Of a stretch of DNA of 64,000 bases, positions 1 through 11,741 are shown one piece after another. The first letter of the stretch is position 1. Every line of letters begins with the position of its first letter. Both the position numbers and the translations under genes were made by a program. The notes under the pieces were generated by a model. It ran no database searches, was not told the origin of the DNA, and saw only the letters and a list, made by a program, of their open reading frames with translations. Source of the DNA: Jackrogersella multiformis (Eukaryota; Ascomycota; Sordariomycetes; Xylariales; Hypoxylaceae); NCBI GenBank assembly GCA_902806575.1, contig CADCXD010000001.1, forward strand, positions 1,364,001 through 1,428,000, written 5' to 3'.

Positions 1-650
1 ATGAAAACCTTCAGGACTAACGCCTTGAAGTCGGTGCTCTTCACAATATGTAGCTGGTATAAACATAATAGCCATATTACGAAGTTGAGCTCGTGTCCCG
101 AACCATAGTCTATTCGGGATCGATTTCCAAAGCAGTTATTGAGATATGTCTCGACCTCCGAAATAGCCTTCTGGGAGGTCAAACCAAGCTTCTGGTGCCA
201 AGAAGGGCTGGCGGCCTTGGCTTTATCAAGAAAAGTACGGAAGATCTTGTTTCCAAACCTCGACCCCTCTGCGTCGTCTGGGGGTGTTGCTTGAACCAGA
301 GCCTCTGCCTCATCGAGAATACTAATAATCGACTTGATGATAGGACTACAATCGTCATCTTTGACGGCTGAGATGGGAGTATCTATTACAGCATCTGAAA
401 GACTGAAGACAAATGCGACAACCAGAGTGTGGGATGGCGATGAGAGGAACAGCTCATGGTCACGAGTGGATAGTATTCGACGGCTAGGGACTTGGAACGA
501 ATAAGATGTAGTGTCCGGTGGTGATGGTAGAACAGGCGTCTCCGGTAATGGAAGAGGATTTGATGGTACGGGACGGCGGCGGCGTGGCTCCAACTTGGGA
601 AGCTTGTCCCTCAAATTCGGAATCGTTGCTGAAGACTGTTGTATAGCCAT
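1..650 (-). CDS. PP2A phosphatase activator PTPA (Rrd family), 5' part
   Basis: The minus strand is open from an ATG at 650-648 to the window edge (216 codons, no stop), so this is the N-terminal part of a longer gene. The sequence has a basic, proline-rich start, then RFGNKIFRTF, then GNRSRIDYGSGHELNF near residues 180-195. RIDYGSGHELNF is the hallmark of the PTPA/Rrd family. These proteins are peptidyl-prolyl isomerases that reactivate protein phosphatase 2A and, in yeast (RRD1/RRD2), affect rapamycin response. No intron is needed in the visible part. It is divergent from RRP46, with about 440 bp between the starts. The family call is firm; whether it is the Rrd1 or Rrd2 paralogue is not settled here. 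Confidence 0.9.
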   Translation of the reverse strand, partial: MAIQQSSATIPNLRDKLPKLEPRRRRPVPSNPLPLPETPVLPSPPDTTSYSFQVPSRRILSTRDHELFLSSPSHTLVVAFVFSLSDAVIDTPISAVKDDDCSPIIKSIISILDEAEALVQATPPDDAEGSRFGNKIFRTFLDKAKAASPSWHQKLGLTSQKAISEVETYLNNCFGNRSRIDYGSGHELNFVIWLLCLYQLHIVKSTDFKALVLKVF

Positions 651-1091
651 GTTTTCAATGGTAAGGTCCACGGTTCTGGCCGTGTAAGGTGTTGGTTGAG
701 TTTATGTGTTATACATGAAGAAGTAGTCACGAGATGGTTGAGGCGGGTTGATTATAAACGGATCCATGGCAGCACGGATGCAAGTAAACAGTATGCCACA
801 AAGGAGATAGAACCGATTACCCCTCTATGATGTATTAATGAATAATCCGTTTATTGACTTAGTAACCGCGGGGTAGGTACCTATTGTACATACACTAATC
901 TGTACAAACGAGTAACGATTATGATCAAGACCCACAATATACCTACCTAATCTAGGTAGGTTGCTGGATTACATACTACGTACCTAGGTAGTAGGTAAGA
1001 AAAAGTTCGACCCCATCGTCATCTTACCTTACGATCCCCAACTAACAACACATTACGCCGTTGATAAGCCACAAAACTATTACTAAGTCTA
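651..1091. promoter_or_regulatory. Divergent intergenic region between PTPA and RRP46
   Basis: About 440 bp separates two divergent start codons and must hold both promoters. At about 940-1000 it carries a cluster of TACCTAGGTAG-type short palindromic repeats that recur between genes across the window. I see no convincing RNA gene or conserved ORF. Confidence 0.5.
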
Positions 1092-2013
1092 ATGACAATG
1101 ACGGTCAACACCGAGCCAGAAGCGCTGCTGTCTCATCTTCAAAACGCCGACGGTTCCGCTACTTTCTCTTATGCCGGATACACCGTGGTTGGGGCTGTAA
1201 ATGGGCCGATCGAGGTGCAGAGACGAGATGAGCTGCCAGAGGAAGCAGCTATCGACGTGATCGTACGACCAGCTGCAGGGGTTGGAGGTTCGACTTCCTC
1301 CGAAGCCTATTGGATTTTATCTAAACTTCGTCTAACGCCTTTTCCTTTTTCTTTTAGGGACAAGAGAAAGGCACTTGGAATCGTTGATCCGGTCAACTCT
1401 GCGCCGCATCATCCTCATCAACAACTTCCCGAGGTCGCTTATCCAGATTATTCTACAAGTCACCACAGCTCCGGAAAACGAATATGTAAACGCCAAAGTT
1501 GCCCAGGCTAGTTCGGTAAGCTACACGCCTTTACACACCTTTAACAACATAGGACATAGATTATGCTAATCAATATGCAATATGCAATGCGCATTGCTTC
1601 AGAACCTGCCTATCCTTCCTGCTCTGCTGCAAACGGCGGTGTTATCTCTTCTCTCCGCTGCTCTTCCACTAACAGCAACGTTGACGTCAACGTCCCTGGC
1701 TATCATTGCGGATGGCCAATCGAAGAAAACAGTCCTGAACCCTTCACCAAGAGAAATCGAAACTTCAGAATCATTCCACGTTTTCTCCTTCACCTCACAC
1801 GACGAACTGATACTGGTGGAAAGCGAAGGGAGCTTCACGATGAAAGAATGGGAGGATGCTTTTACCGTTGCTCAACGTCAATGCTGTCCACAAGCTGCCA
1901 CGAGCGATGGCGATACCTTCATGAACGATGGCAACCCAGCGGGTTCGAACCTGAAGCAGTTCACGCGATCTACACTTGAGGAAAAAACAGCTTCGGATTT
2001 GAACTGGAAGTAA
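1092..2013 (+). CDS. rrp46: Exosome complex RNase PH-like subunit Rrp46
   Basis: Three exons: 1092-1287, 1358-1515 and 1603-2013 (254 aa). Intron 1 has a less usual GTTCGA donor; intron 2 starts GTAAGC and has a GCTAAT branch site. The splice phases join cleanly. The product has the RNase PH fold of the exosome ring: a PIEVQRRDELP stretch near residue 40, then ENEYVNAKVAQASS joined to NLPILPALLQTAVLSLLSA across intron 2. Rrp46 is a structural, non-catalytic ring subunit of the RNA exosome, which processes and degrades RNA in nucleus and cytoplasm. The C-terminal part (FTMKEWEDAFTVAQ) also fits. The start at 1092 is the first ATG; a second in-frame ATG lies six bases on. Confidence 0.88.
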
Positions 2014-4650
2014 ATAACGTCGACCCTAATATCAAACTCCCATACTATGTTCCTACACGTGGCACGAGATATCCTAGGAATATGATTGGCTGTGGTTTCC
2101 ACGGTGAAAGCGTCAGACCGCCAGTCTAGAATGTAGCCATCATTGTCTCCGTAAGGAACATGCTAGGCTAATCTTGCTCAGATGCGTTTGATGCTCCCGG
2201 ACGAATACACTTCTTCTAAGACATTTGGGATCTCCTACCAGGTACGGTGGATCATTGGGTTAGGTTGATAGGGTCCCTGTCTACATTATTATGGCAAATT
2301 GTTGATCAAATGGGCCCTTTGGTAGAAGGGCGGGAAAAGCGGCATCTATCCTCGGAAGCTAACGATTAGGTACGCTTAGCCAATACATGCCAAGAGTCTG
2401 ACAGACGGGCCAGAGTTGTTAACGAGTCTTCCACGTCTAGGATCTCACAGGAGAACGAGAGCGGCGTTTCATCCCATTACCAATTGCTACATAGTAATCG
2501 GATTTGGTGGCGACAGCATGTCACTATTTGACAAGCGGTGGCTGCGAATGGTCATTACACATATTGTTTCTAGCTACGTTTTGTCGATTAGAACTATTAC
2601 GAGGCGCCGATAAAACTGGTTTACAATCCTCTCGAAATACGAAATACTATGATCCAATGGGCACCGCATCGGTACGTAGACAGGCGGCTAATGGTTGTCT
2701 CTGGATGTGTGATCTTCGCAGGGAGAGCGCGTTACTGGAATATGTCCCAGACACAGGATTCGTCCTCAAGTGAGAGGTCAAAACAATTCGGAATTATGCG
2801 GCTGCGCTCGCAGATCACGGAGGCTCAATAGACCCCGCTGCCCCGTCAGCTCCCAGTCTTATCAACTACCAAGGTAGTCGAATACGTGGAGGCTGTTGCA
2901 GATAGCTACATAGTAGGAGCACCTGCGAAGCCCTGCAAGCCCTGCGTGGGAGCTGGAAAGATGAGACAGGTCTAGTCCCTTTATGCGTTACTCGCTACCA
3001 CACCCCTGGCCCAGGGTTGTAACGTGAGACCCGGCGCAAAATAATACTTCAGAATCTGTTAGGGAAAACAGGAGAAGGACTAATAATGGTGGGTCAAACC
3101 ACGGCCATGTACCCTCAATTCTCATTATCATGATCTTTTAAGATGCCCAGGGACAAAACGCTGCAGTTTTATACGGGCTGATGGGGCGTGGCGGTGCTCC
3201 CTTCGGCTTTTACTACCGTACATGGTATTCAAAGTGACGGTCTAACAGGTACCTAGGTAGGTACACTACCTAGTGTAGATGTACCTAGGCGCCGCTTCCT
3301 TTTACAACCTTGGAACCTTGGAAGCTGCTTACATTTTGCCTAGCAGCCTAGATGCCTTCCTTCTGCGAAGTACGTACTTTTCGACCCATATTTCCCCGAG
3401 ACCCTTACACCTGTCCCACCCAGATGCTACTCCACAGTCCATGCACGGAGGTAGGAGGTACCTCAGAGCTTGTTGGAGAAGCCGCTTAAGCATCTTTAGC
3501 ATTTCGAGTCTCTCCACATTTGGTCCTCCATCTCTTATCTCTAGGTGATCGCATTCATCTTAAGAAGTGAGTTGGGACGGAGAGTTCTCGAGCGTCTCGT
3601 CTAACTGGATCTTCAGTCACTCAGACCCAAGCCTTTCTCTTCAAGCTGTTTGTGTGCAAACAGCAAAGGCAGAGCTCTGGAAGTTCTCGCAACTGATCTT
3701 CAGTTCTCTGCATTTTCCCAATCTATTTCCCCCGGCCTGGCTGCTTCTTCTCCTTTTTGCCACCATTTTTATACATCATCATATAATCATTCTATCGTAT
3801 ATATATATTTTCAAAGAGTTGAGCTCGATTTACTTTTACTTTATTTTTAATAGGCTTGCTACATTACATAAACCTCGAATTTCATTTTATTAGCCTCGAC
3901 ACGATTTTTCGATAATATTGTTCCTCAAATACCTACCATATCCAGCAGAATTTACGCGAACTGTTTAATATCCAACCTCTCGATCCCAATAGTCTTATTC
4001 TTAAGACATCTAACCGAGCGGGTTCTCACATCGACCGGGTCATTTTCCTGTGCGACATAGATCAAGATATTGCGTCACACTTTTCCCGAGACGAGATACC
4101 AATTCGACGTCTTGAAAACGCGCCGTTACCGTGACAAGATTATCATCACGTCCTATCGATTTATATCACAGAACTAGTGTGTTATTCTAGGGCAGCCTTG
4201 TGTAAGTTTCCTCGAATGTGATTTGCCGAAAGGAGGCAGCGTTTGTGCCATCACTGCATGGGATTGCCAGGTGCTGCCATATTTCGTGCCATGGTTTTTA
4301 TAAAGTGGCATTAGCTTCCCATACCTGGTACACGTGGTGTCTTTATCCCTTCCGGGGGATTTTTATTTATTGAGACGGAAGTTTAGCTGACAAATCTATA
4401 TCCCTAGTATAATCTTCTATTCGATAGAGAGCCGGGTTTGTCTTGTCAGACCAAATTCAAATACGGACATAAGCTTCCAAGTCGCTGGATTTATTCAGTT
4501 TCCGATCATTCTGCATCCTGCAAGATCCGGAAATAGCATAGAACCTTTGTGCATCTTCGGATTCGGTGTTATTTGTTGAACCGTCACGATACGCGAGTAC
4601 TTTACATCCCTAGGTAGTATTAGGTTTCTTAGGTACAAAGGTGTGGAGCT
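2014..4650. other. Gene-free region upstream of NAD kinase
   Basis: About 2.6 kb with only short, unconserved open frames. A cluster of CCTAGG/GGTACC palindromes sits at 3249-3291. The stretch at 3560-3880 is pyrimidine-rich and AT-rich, as in fungal promoter or leader DNA. TACATCCCTAGGTAGT lies about 45 bp before the NAD kinase start. I see no gene here. Confidence 0.4.
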
Positions 4651-6504
4651 ATGCCTCATTCGAGCTTGATGGGGTCGCCTACGGTGGGGACAGTTCAGAC
4701 AATGGGGGTACATCCTGCTCTCAGTAACAAAAATGCGCTAAAGGATGCCGCGGACGGAGGGGTTGGTGTCGGCCAGATTCCTACTAATGCATCTGCATCT
4801 TCCACTATCGCCATTCCAGACCACCCAAATCACCCAGACCACCCCCTGCGACAATTCAGTCCGCCCACAAACCCCGACACTGCGCCTCATATTCCTGCTG
4901 ATTTCCTTCAATCTCACAGCGATGCTGACCTCGACGACGCACAATCAGAGCCTTCAGCTCTAGCTTTAAAAAGTCCCGACCTTCTTTCCGTAAATCATCC
5001 TCGCGGCCATCACAAGAAGGCTCCCTCAGTCGAGGCCGTCCCTCGCCAGACTCTTATGAAAGCACTAGCTTCCGTCGCACGAAATAATAAGCCTGAATCA
5101 CTATCATTGAATGGGATGTTGTCCGCCGACGCAGCCGGTGATAAGTCGTCTCAGCAAATTCCTGACGCCCTTTCCGGACTTACCGCCCGCAACATGACCC
5201 CGACCACCGCCTTTCCTTCTCTGCAGTCGCCCTGCTTCTGGCACAACCGCTTCGACGACGCCGTTGATATCAACAAGGTTTTGGAGGAAATCAAGAACGA
5301 CGAATACATGTCGCACTCGAGACTCGTTCAGACTGCTACTGGCGTTCGCGAGGTCTCGAAGCAGCTACAGCGCCGACCCATCCGTCGTGCAGTGCGGAGT
5401 GTTATGATCGTCACCAAAGCCCGCGACAATGAATTGGTTTACCTGACTAGGGAGTTAACTATGTGGCTCCTCAGAACACCCCGGTACGGATCGGATATAG
5501 GAGTTAACGTCTATGTTGACGCAAAACTTCGTAACTCCAAGCGCTTTGGTGCTTCCAGCATCGTCGATGATGATCCTCGTCTCCAGTCTATGCTTCGTTA
5601 CTGGTCTCCGGATCTCTGCTGGAGCAGCCCGGAGAAGTTCGATCTAGTGTTAACCCTCGGTGGCGATGGAACCGTGCTATTCACGTCTTGGCTTTTCCAG
5701 AGAGTCGTTCCTCCCGTCCTGTCCTTCAGCTTGGGAAGTCTTGGATTCTTGACAAGCTTCGAGTTTGAGAAGTATAAGCAGCATCTCAACCGGATCATGG
5801 GCGAGGAGGGCATGCGTGTCAATCTTCGTATGCGATTCACGTGCACTGTCTTCCGTGATGGCGCCAAGGGCCAGGATATGGAGGAAGGAGAGCAATTCGA
5901 AGTTCTTAACGAACTCGTCATCGACCGCGGCCCGTCTCCTTACGTTTCCAACCTTGAGCTCTACGGCGACAACGAGCTCTTGACTGTTGTCCAGGCAGAT
6001 GGGTGCATATTCTCTACCCCAACTGGATCGACGGCATACTCTCTTTCCGCAGGCGGGTCTCTGGTTAGCCCTGATCTTCCTGCTATCCTCCTTACTCCGA
6101 TCTGCCCTCACACACTCTCGTTTCGTCCGATGGTGCTTAGCGACACGATGCTCCTCCGTGTTTCTATCCCACGCAACTCGCGTGCTACAGCTTACTGTGC
6201 CTTCGACGGAAAAGGCAGGGTAGAGTTGAAGCAAGGCGACTGTGTGACGATCACGGCTTCTCAATATCCGCTCCCCACTGTGATGCGCACGGGAACTGAG
6301 TGGTTCGACAGCGTATCTCGCACACTTCAATGGAACACGCGCGCTGCTACCCAGAAAGGCTTCGAGAGCAAACTGTCGGGCTCTGGCGATGGGGACGACG
6401 AACCGGAATGGGACATAGATACGGATTCTGCCTGCTACGCAAGCGAAGATGGCAGCACCAGCGCGAGTCCTTTACGACGACAGATGAGCCTTTTAGGCAT
6501 GTAG
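4651..6504 (+). CDS. ATP-NAD kinase
   Basis: One exon encoding 617 aa. NAD kinase phosphorylates NAD to NADP with ATP and is the main source of the NADP pool. The diagnostic GGDGT motif is at residues 337-341 (LTLGGDGTVLF), followed by VLSFSLGSLGFLTSFEF. The second conserved block TPTGSTAYSLSAGG is at residues 456-469, and FDGKG lies further on. The first 190 residues and the last 60 are low-complexity and poorly conserved, as in fungal Utr1/Yef1-type enzymes, which are longer than bacterial ones. It has no obvious mitochondrial presequence, so a cytosolic Utr1-like role is more likely than a Pos5-like mitochondrial one (inference). Confidence 0.93.
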   Translation: MPHSSLMGSPTVGTVQTMGVHPALSNKNALKDAADGGVGVGQIPTNASASSTIAIPDHPNHPDHPLRQFSPPTNPDTAPHIPADFLQSHSDADLDDAQSEPSALALKSPDLLSVNHPRGHHKKAPSVEAVPRQTLMKALASVARNNKPESLSLNGMLSADAAGDKSSQQIPDALSGLTARNMTPTTAFPSLQSPCFWHNRFDDAVDINKVLEEIKNDEYMSHSRLVQTATGVREVSKQLQRRPIRRAVRSVMIVTKARDNELVYLTRELTMWLLRTPRYGSDIGVNVYVDAKLRNSKRFGASSIVDDDPRLQSMLRYWSPDLCWSSPEKFDLVLTLGGDGTVLFTSWLFQRVVPPVLSFSLGSLGFLTSFEFEKYKQHLNRIMGEEGMRVNLRMRFTCTVFRDGAKGQDMEEGEQFEVLNELVIDRGPSPYVSNLELYGDNELLTVVQADGCIFSTPTGSTAYSLSAGGSLVSPDLPAILLTPICPHTLSFRPMVLSDTMLLRVSIPRNSRATAYCAFDGKGRVELKQGDCVTITASQYPLPTVMRTGTEWFDSVSRTLQWNTRAATQKGFESKLSGSGDGDDEPEWDIDTDSACYASEDGSTSASPLRRQMSLLGM

Positions 6505-8576
6505 ATGCATTATATTTAGAATCATGGGTTAGAGCTAGATGACGGCGTACGAAGCAGTTATGGTCTGTTTTCCCTGCATAAACTGCAGGAGGGTTAAGGT
6601 GGTCTCGATACACCTCGAGGAGTTCATTGGCGCTGAACTAAAGGTTCAATGGAGGACGACCAGGGCTATCTTCCCGCGAGTGGCAAACTGGTTTTGATTT
6701 GGGTATTTTCCACCCACACAAAGATTTGTGTTTTTTTCCGGTACGAATCCCGTCCTGTCTTTACACCGCCAGTCGCAACGATGGCGTTTAGTTAGACCTT
6801 CACGAATGAGATTCACATGAGGCCTATCTAAAACCAAGTGACTGCTCGTGAACTTTATATGTGACATTCTAGTATGCTGTATTTTCCAGTATCTTCCAAT
6901 GGAAAGTGTATGAACAATTGAAGTCGATTAGTTCTACTGTAGGTACCTGGCGCCTAATTTCAAAGATGGCCTTATGTATATGAGGCGGTGTGAGGCGGAT
7001 GTTTACTATGTTACATATACTAAGTCCTAGAGAAGAGCCTAAGCCGATTGCGTCTTTCTTGTTGGATCCTTGATGAAAGATCATGAAACTTGAGAAGTTC
7101 CAATGTGTAAATCATCGTACCGAACTCAATTAAGTAATTATTTTGCCCGCCGGGAGCATAACCATGTAGTCTAGACCTTATTTGTATTAAACATCTATAT
7201 ATAAGTACGTAAGCTTAATCATTTTGCATGCCTCAGTTATGATGAAATAAACAACATATTGTAATGGTTAGAATCCTGGACGTCTGCCGCTAGTTCAAAA
7301 TCCAGGGAAATGTCTTACTATTCCCGCTATAAATACCTTCGCAATTATCGATGATTTCTACGCGTTTATAACGAGACTTGTTACAGTTGAACTAATAAAT
7401 TTGTTACACATATATCATAGCTTAAGCTAGAGAGTATATTGTCAAATATCTAATCACCTAGGTAGGTACCTGGTAGGTAGGTAGGTAGGTATACAGCATC
7501 ATTCAACTTTTAATATTGTATTTAATTAGTGAAATTACTACCTAGGTAAATAATGAGCATTTTCATTGCTTCGTGTCTCACATAATCAGGATTAAGCGTG
7601 ATGGCTTCTTACTACTTACTCTCACATATGTATATGTATCCCTTTAGAGCTTGTTGATTCTTCATTTTAATTACTATGGGATGTCATTAAAATATCTACC
7701 ATTTTTAGAGCTAGTCTCACTTATATTTAGGAACAATTCTCATTCCGTTTATTCAGTATATATGTACTTATGTAAAATCACTTAGGTACCTACCTAGGTA
7801 AGATCTTAAGTTGGTCCAGATTTATTATCATCTATCACATCTCAGTTGCGACCTACCCACTATATTAGAGTAAAGTATGGACAGTAAGAAGGTTTGTGCT
7901 TTACCAGTGCTCCTATTTTCCCCTCATGCGGCTCTATGCAAGCTTTAATTACCTACAAGGTACTAAGTACACCTTGGTATACACCAGCATTTAGGTATTT
8001 TAATTGAAAATATCCATCAAGATCGGATTTGCAGGTGGCTGGAAGTTAAAGAGCTAGAGCTAGAGCTTAGCGTTTTCTAGTCTTCTATCTAAATTTTTAT
8101 TAGCGCATTCCTTTTGAGAATTGGCCCTGGGAGTGTTTTGGTGACAATTAAAGTGGGAGAAGAATTTGAGTTGGTCTACCTGGAGATGTCGCGCCCGATG
8201 TAAATAAGTTACCGCTTTCGGTTGACTTGTAACGTGCCTAGCGCGGTGATTGGTCAATTCAAATGCATTGGGTTTTTAGACGCGGTCTTGATTACATGGA
8301 GACTGACACGCCAAAAAAGCAAGGCCCACTATGATCTCCATTACTCCAACACCGACCCAGCTCTTTCTCTTTCCTTCCCTCGTTTTTTAAGCTTTTACTA
8401 CAAACTTAAAACCCAAAAACCAACTAAATTACTTAAACATTCGTTCTCGACTTTACAACCCGTACCTATAATACCTATAATACATTTCGTAGCATAGGGG
8501 ACTTGTCTCTCGTTTCACTTCCTGTCCCGCCTACTACACGTATATGATGCATGGTTAAAATAGTCGTCATAATAAT
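6505..8576. other. Gene-free, AT-rich region between NAD kinase and homeobox gene
   Basis: About 2.1 kb with no supported gene. It contains a dense GGTAGGTAGG/CCTAGG repeat at 7457-7492, another at about 7787-7800, and a tRNA-like fragment at 7258-7307 (see findings). The last 300 bp before the homeobox gene are pyrimidine-rich, as in fungal promoters and leaders. Confidence 0.4.
7457..7492. repeat. CCTAGG/GGTACC short palindromic repeat cluster
   Basis: Overlapping CCTAGGTAGGTACC and a run of four GGTA units. The same word family recurs between genes throughout the window. Confidence 0.8.
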
Positions 8577-10708
8577 ATGTCACATTCAACCGCGTCTTCA
8601 CCTCTCGCCATGACACCCACACACGAATCCCACGATTTTCGAAGGTCAATCAGCTCCCAGAGCAGCAATCCGGACTCTTCTGCCATGTCTTTCGAATCCT
8701 CCTTCAGATTGGAATCTGGCTATTCTACCCAAGACAATGCAGAGAAGCATCCAAAGGGCAAGCGAAAGAGAACCACGTACGTACCTAGAATTACATACCC
8801 CTCCTTCACCTTATACTATCTAGGTATTTCGATATTTCGATATTTCGATATTTCGATAACTAACCTATTCCTCTCCTTCTACACGTGTAGAACCCAGGAT
8901 AAAGCTATTCTCGAAGCCGCGTATAACTCTAACCCGAAGCCCGACAAGGCGGCGCGTCTCGATATTGTGAGTCGCGTTTCTCTCAACGAGAAAGAAGTTC
9001 AGGTCAGTTAAACCCTTGTGCCATAGCGAAAACGCGCTATATACCTAACAAACGATCCCTTCCGGGTCAATTGGTTCTAATATATTTCCAGATCTGGTTC
9101 CAGAATCGTCGCCAGAACGATCGTCGAAAATCGCGTCCTCTTTCGCCCCAAGAAATTGCTGCACTTAGATATGGTGGTGGCGTGCAGATCCTCTCATCCG
9201 ACTCCATATCCGGACCAATTGCCGCGTCAAATACGGCTGGGCAGCCGATAGACGCGTCTATCGAAGATGAGAAAGCCTTTGACGTGGAACATTTACCTCC
9301 CAGCCCCCACGACGCGACATCCCACCACTCTGCACAGTCCTCTCCACACTTCACCGGGATGGATAATTATACGACAGATAAGATAGCGAGACCAGCCTCC
9401 GAAGGTTCTGTGAGGGGCACACCGCCGTCGTCACAGAAATTCGAGTCCGAGGGTAACTCGTCATTCTTTCAGACCTCATCAGCATCAGCCGCGTATTTAT
9501 CGAACCGACGAAGCTTTGATAACTCCTTCCCGACTCCCTCCATCTTTGGACGAACCAGGGACGACTCATTCAGGTATGTCTTATCGTCTTTTCCTAGCTC
9601 GAGCACCAGCACTAATACTTATACCAGAGTTGAATCATTCTCATCCTCCTTCAGCTCAGCTGCTAGCAGCTCACCCGGCTCTATTCTTCCACAACCTTCA
9701 TCGTCTTCCTCCCAGGTCCGCCTTTCTCTCTCCTTGGACGGAAAAGCCGAGGTGGTTTCCTCTCAACCATCACCGCCGTGTCCAGCCCAGATGCAGTTAC
9801 CAGGAGACGCAGATACGCTACCTCCGGTTCACACTACCCGGACTCTCCACAGAAGCCGGAGCGCCTTACCCGGCATCACACTTCCGCCCATCTCAACTCT
9901 CACTGCTCACCTACCCCCGCAACTGACCCGAGGTCGGTCTCGAGACGTCCATGCCTGGGAATCCTGCTGTGAAGCCGATACGCGGGATGAATTAACTAAG
10001 CAAGCTGAGAATGAATCTTCTGGGTCCGCAGTTGCGGCAATCAGCCTCCTGCGCTCTAGCAGTAGCTCTGCCAGTCTTAGCAACTTGATTCATAGCCACA
10101 ATGGCGTGAATGTGCTCCAGACTAATCCTAACAAGCGTAATGCGTCTCAGAACAAGCCTTCACACCGAGAAGGAGCGACAAAGAAGGCTAAACTCAGCCG
10201 CGCGACCAGCAGCGTAGCGCGCATGCAGACTATGCCGCCCTCATCTCTAACAGAGACTGCCGCCGCTGCTTCGGAGCCGGAGAAGAAACCGGGCAAAGGC
10301 AGCCTGTCCGTCATCCTGAGCCCGACAGGCGGTGACTCCGACAAGGAGAACTGGAGCCCAGACGAGGAGGGCAATCCCCAGCAGAGCCGCCGACGGCGTC
10401 TTCCTTCTCCCAGGATCCAGTCGCAGGCCCCGGTAGGCAAGAACCCACGCCGTGTCGGACGTGTCCTCGGCGAGCAGGACAGCGCATCGAGGCGCGCGTT
10501 ACTCTTCGGAAGCAGAGCGAACACGGCGCCACTGTCGAAACCACGCGATGCAGCGGGCATGATGATCTTCGAGGACAAGGAAAATGGCAATAGTGGAGAC
10601 GATACGGACTGCGAGCAGCCTACGGGGGCCGAGGCCAGCCCTAGCAAGCGCGGTGATCTGGACTGCATCGCCGGACTGTTGTCGTTGAGCCAGGGGAACT
10701 GGCGATGA
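8577..10708 (+). CDS. Homeodomain transcription factor (Yox1-like)
   Basis: Exons 8577-8776, 8891-9002 and 9092-10708. A further 54-nt intron at 9574-9627 (GTATGT donor, CACTAATAC branch, CAG acceptor) is likely, giving 624 aa; without it the product is 642 aa. The homeodomain spans about residues 60-117, starting at KGKRKRTT, with EAAYNSNPKPDKAARLDIV and the recognition helix EKEVQIWFQNRRQNDRRK. The WFQNR core is at residues 106-110. Intron 1 splits the N-terminal arm and intron 2 falls just before helix 3. The rest is Ser/Pro-rich and disordered. The KPDKAAR spacing resembles fungal Yox1-type repressors of cell-cycle genes; DNA target and role are inferred. Confidence 0.9.
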
Positions 10709-11741
10709 AAGGCATACGGTGCTAGCTGCTATAAATAAAAGATCCTGTCATCGTGGAATCCCAGCTCTAGTATCAGAGGATACTGTACTTCTACGGCATA
10801 TGCTGCGGCTTGGTCGTTTACTAGGTTACGTCTCCCACGATAAATTCCCGTGGAAGTGGCGATGATTTCTATCACGCGGGATCGACAGTCGGCGTTATTG
10901 GTTGAAAAATGGAGAAGGGGCGCGTGATGAAATTAGTCGCTTGGCCGGAAGCGGGAGTGACGGCGGAAAAGGGGTGCTGCTGAGGATGGATATACCTGGT
11001 CTTGCGAGTTCGTAGGTGTAGGTGTTCGTAACGAGGGTTTTCCGTCTTTTTCCCCCCATCCATCATCCACCCATCCCTCCCCTCTTCCTCGGCGGCGTAT
11101 TTGTCTACTTGGCCGGCTGCGTGACGTATAGGGTATCGGATGGACCTCGTCGTGTCGAGGGCGTAGGAGTTGGTCTCGGTCTCGGAGTTGGAGTCGGAGT
11201 CGGAGTCGTTGGCTATCTGTATGTGTTGCGCGTTATGCCGGAAGTACGATGGGTACCTAAGTGCCTAGGTAGCTATGGTTACTCCTTCGCCCGCCAGTCA
11301 GCTTTGCCGTGTCGTGGGGAGCTAATAGTAAATCAAGTCAAACCAACCTAACATAAACCCAATTCAAACAAACCAAACCAAACCAAATGAGCCTATTCAG
11401 ACCAGTTTATAAGCACTGGTAATCAGTAGATTTGATTCGTAAACTAGATACGGGGTAGGGAATGGGATGTGAATAAGTAGGGAGAAGGCATTCGCATTCA
11501 TTCTCGCGTTGGTATCTCGTCTATCTCGTAATTATACAACCAAAACGTGCTCAGATCCAAGTGACCCCAATACACTGTTGTCTTCCTTTCTTTTCGTATT
11601 TTGTTCCCCCCTTCTGGCCTTTATGCCTACCTAGGTAAGCAAAGGGGCAAAAACTCTACCCATTAGTTTTAATTGAGTCCGATCCGGTCCATTTCTCCTC
11701 CGTCGTGTACCCATGCTCTATGCCCGCTCGCCTTGCCCAGC
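10709..11741. other. Intergenic region between convergent homeobox and SEC10 genes
   Basis: About 1 kb lying 3' of both neighbours. It holds a 6-bp GGAGTC/GGAGTT tandem repeat at about 11183-11208, an AAACCAAACC-type stretch near 11360-11385, and single CCTAGGTA words. The open frames across it are unconserved. Confidence 0.4.

Noticed and set aside
1941..1953. GGTTCGAACCTG, resembling a tRNA B-box
   Set aside because: Lies inside the RRP46 coding exon with no surrounding tRNA arms.
5677..6330. Minus-strand open frame of 217 codons within NAD kinase
   Set aside because: Antisense shadow of the catalytic domain of NAD kinase.
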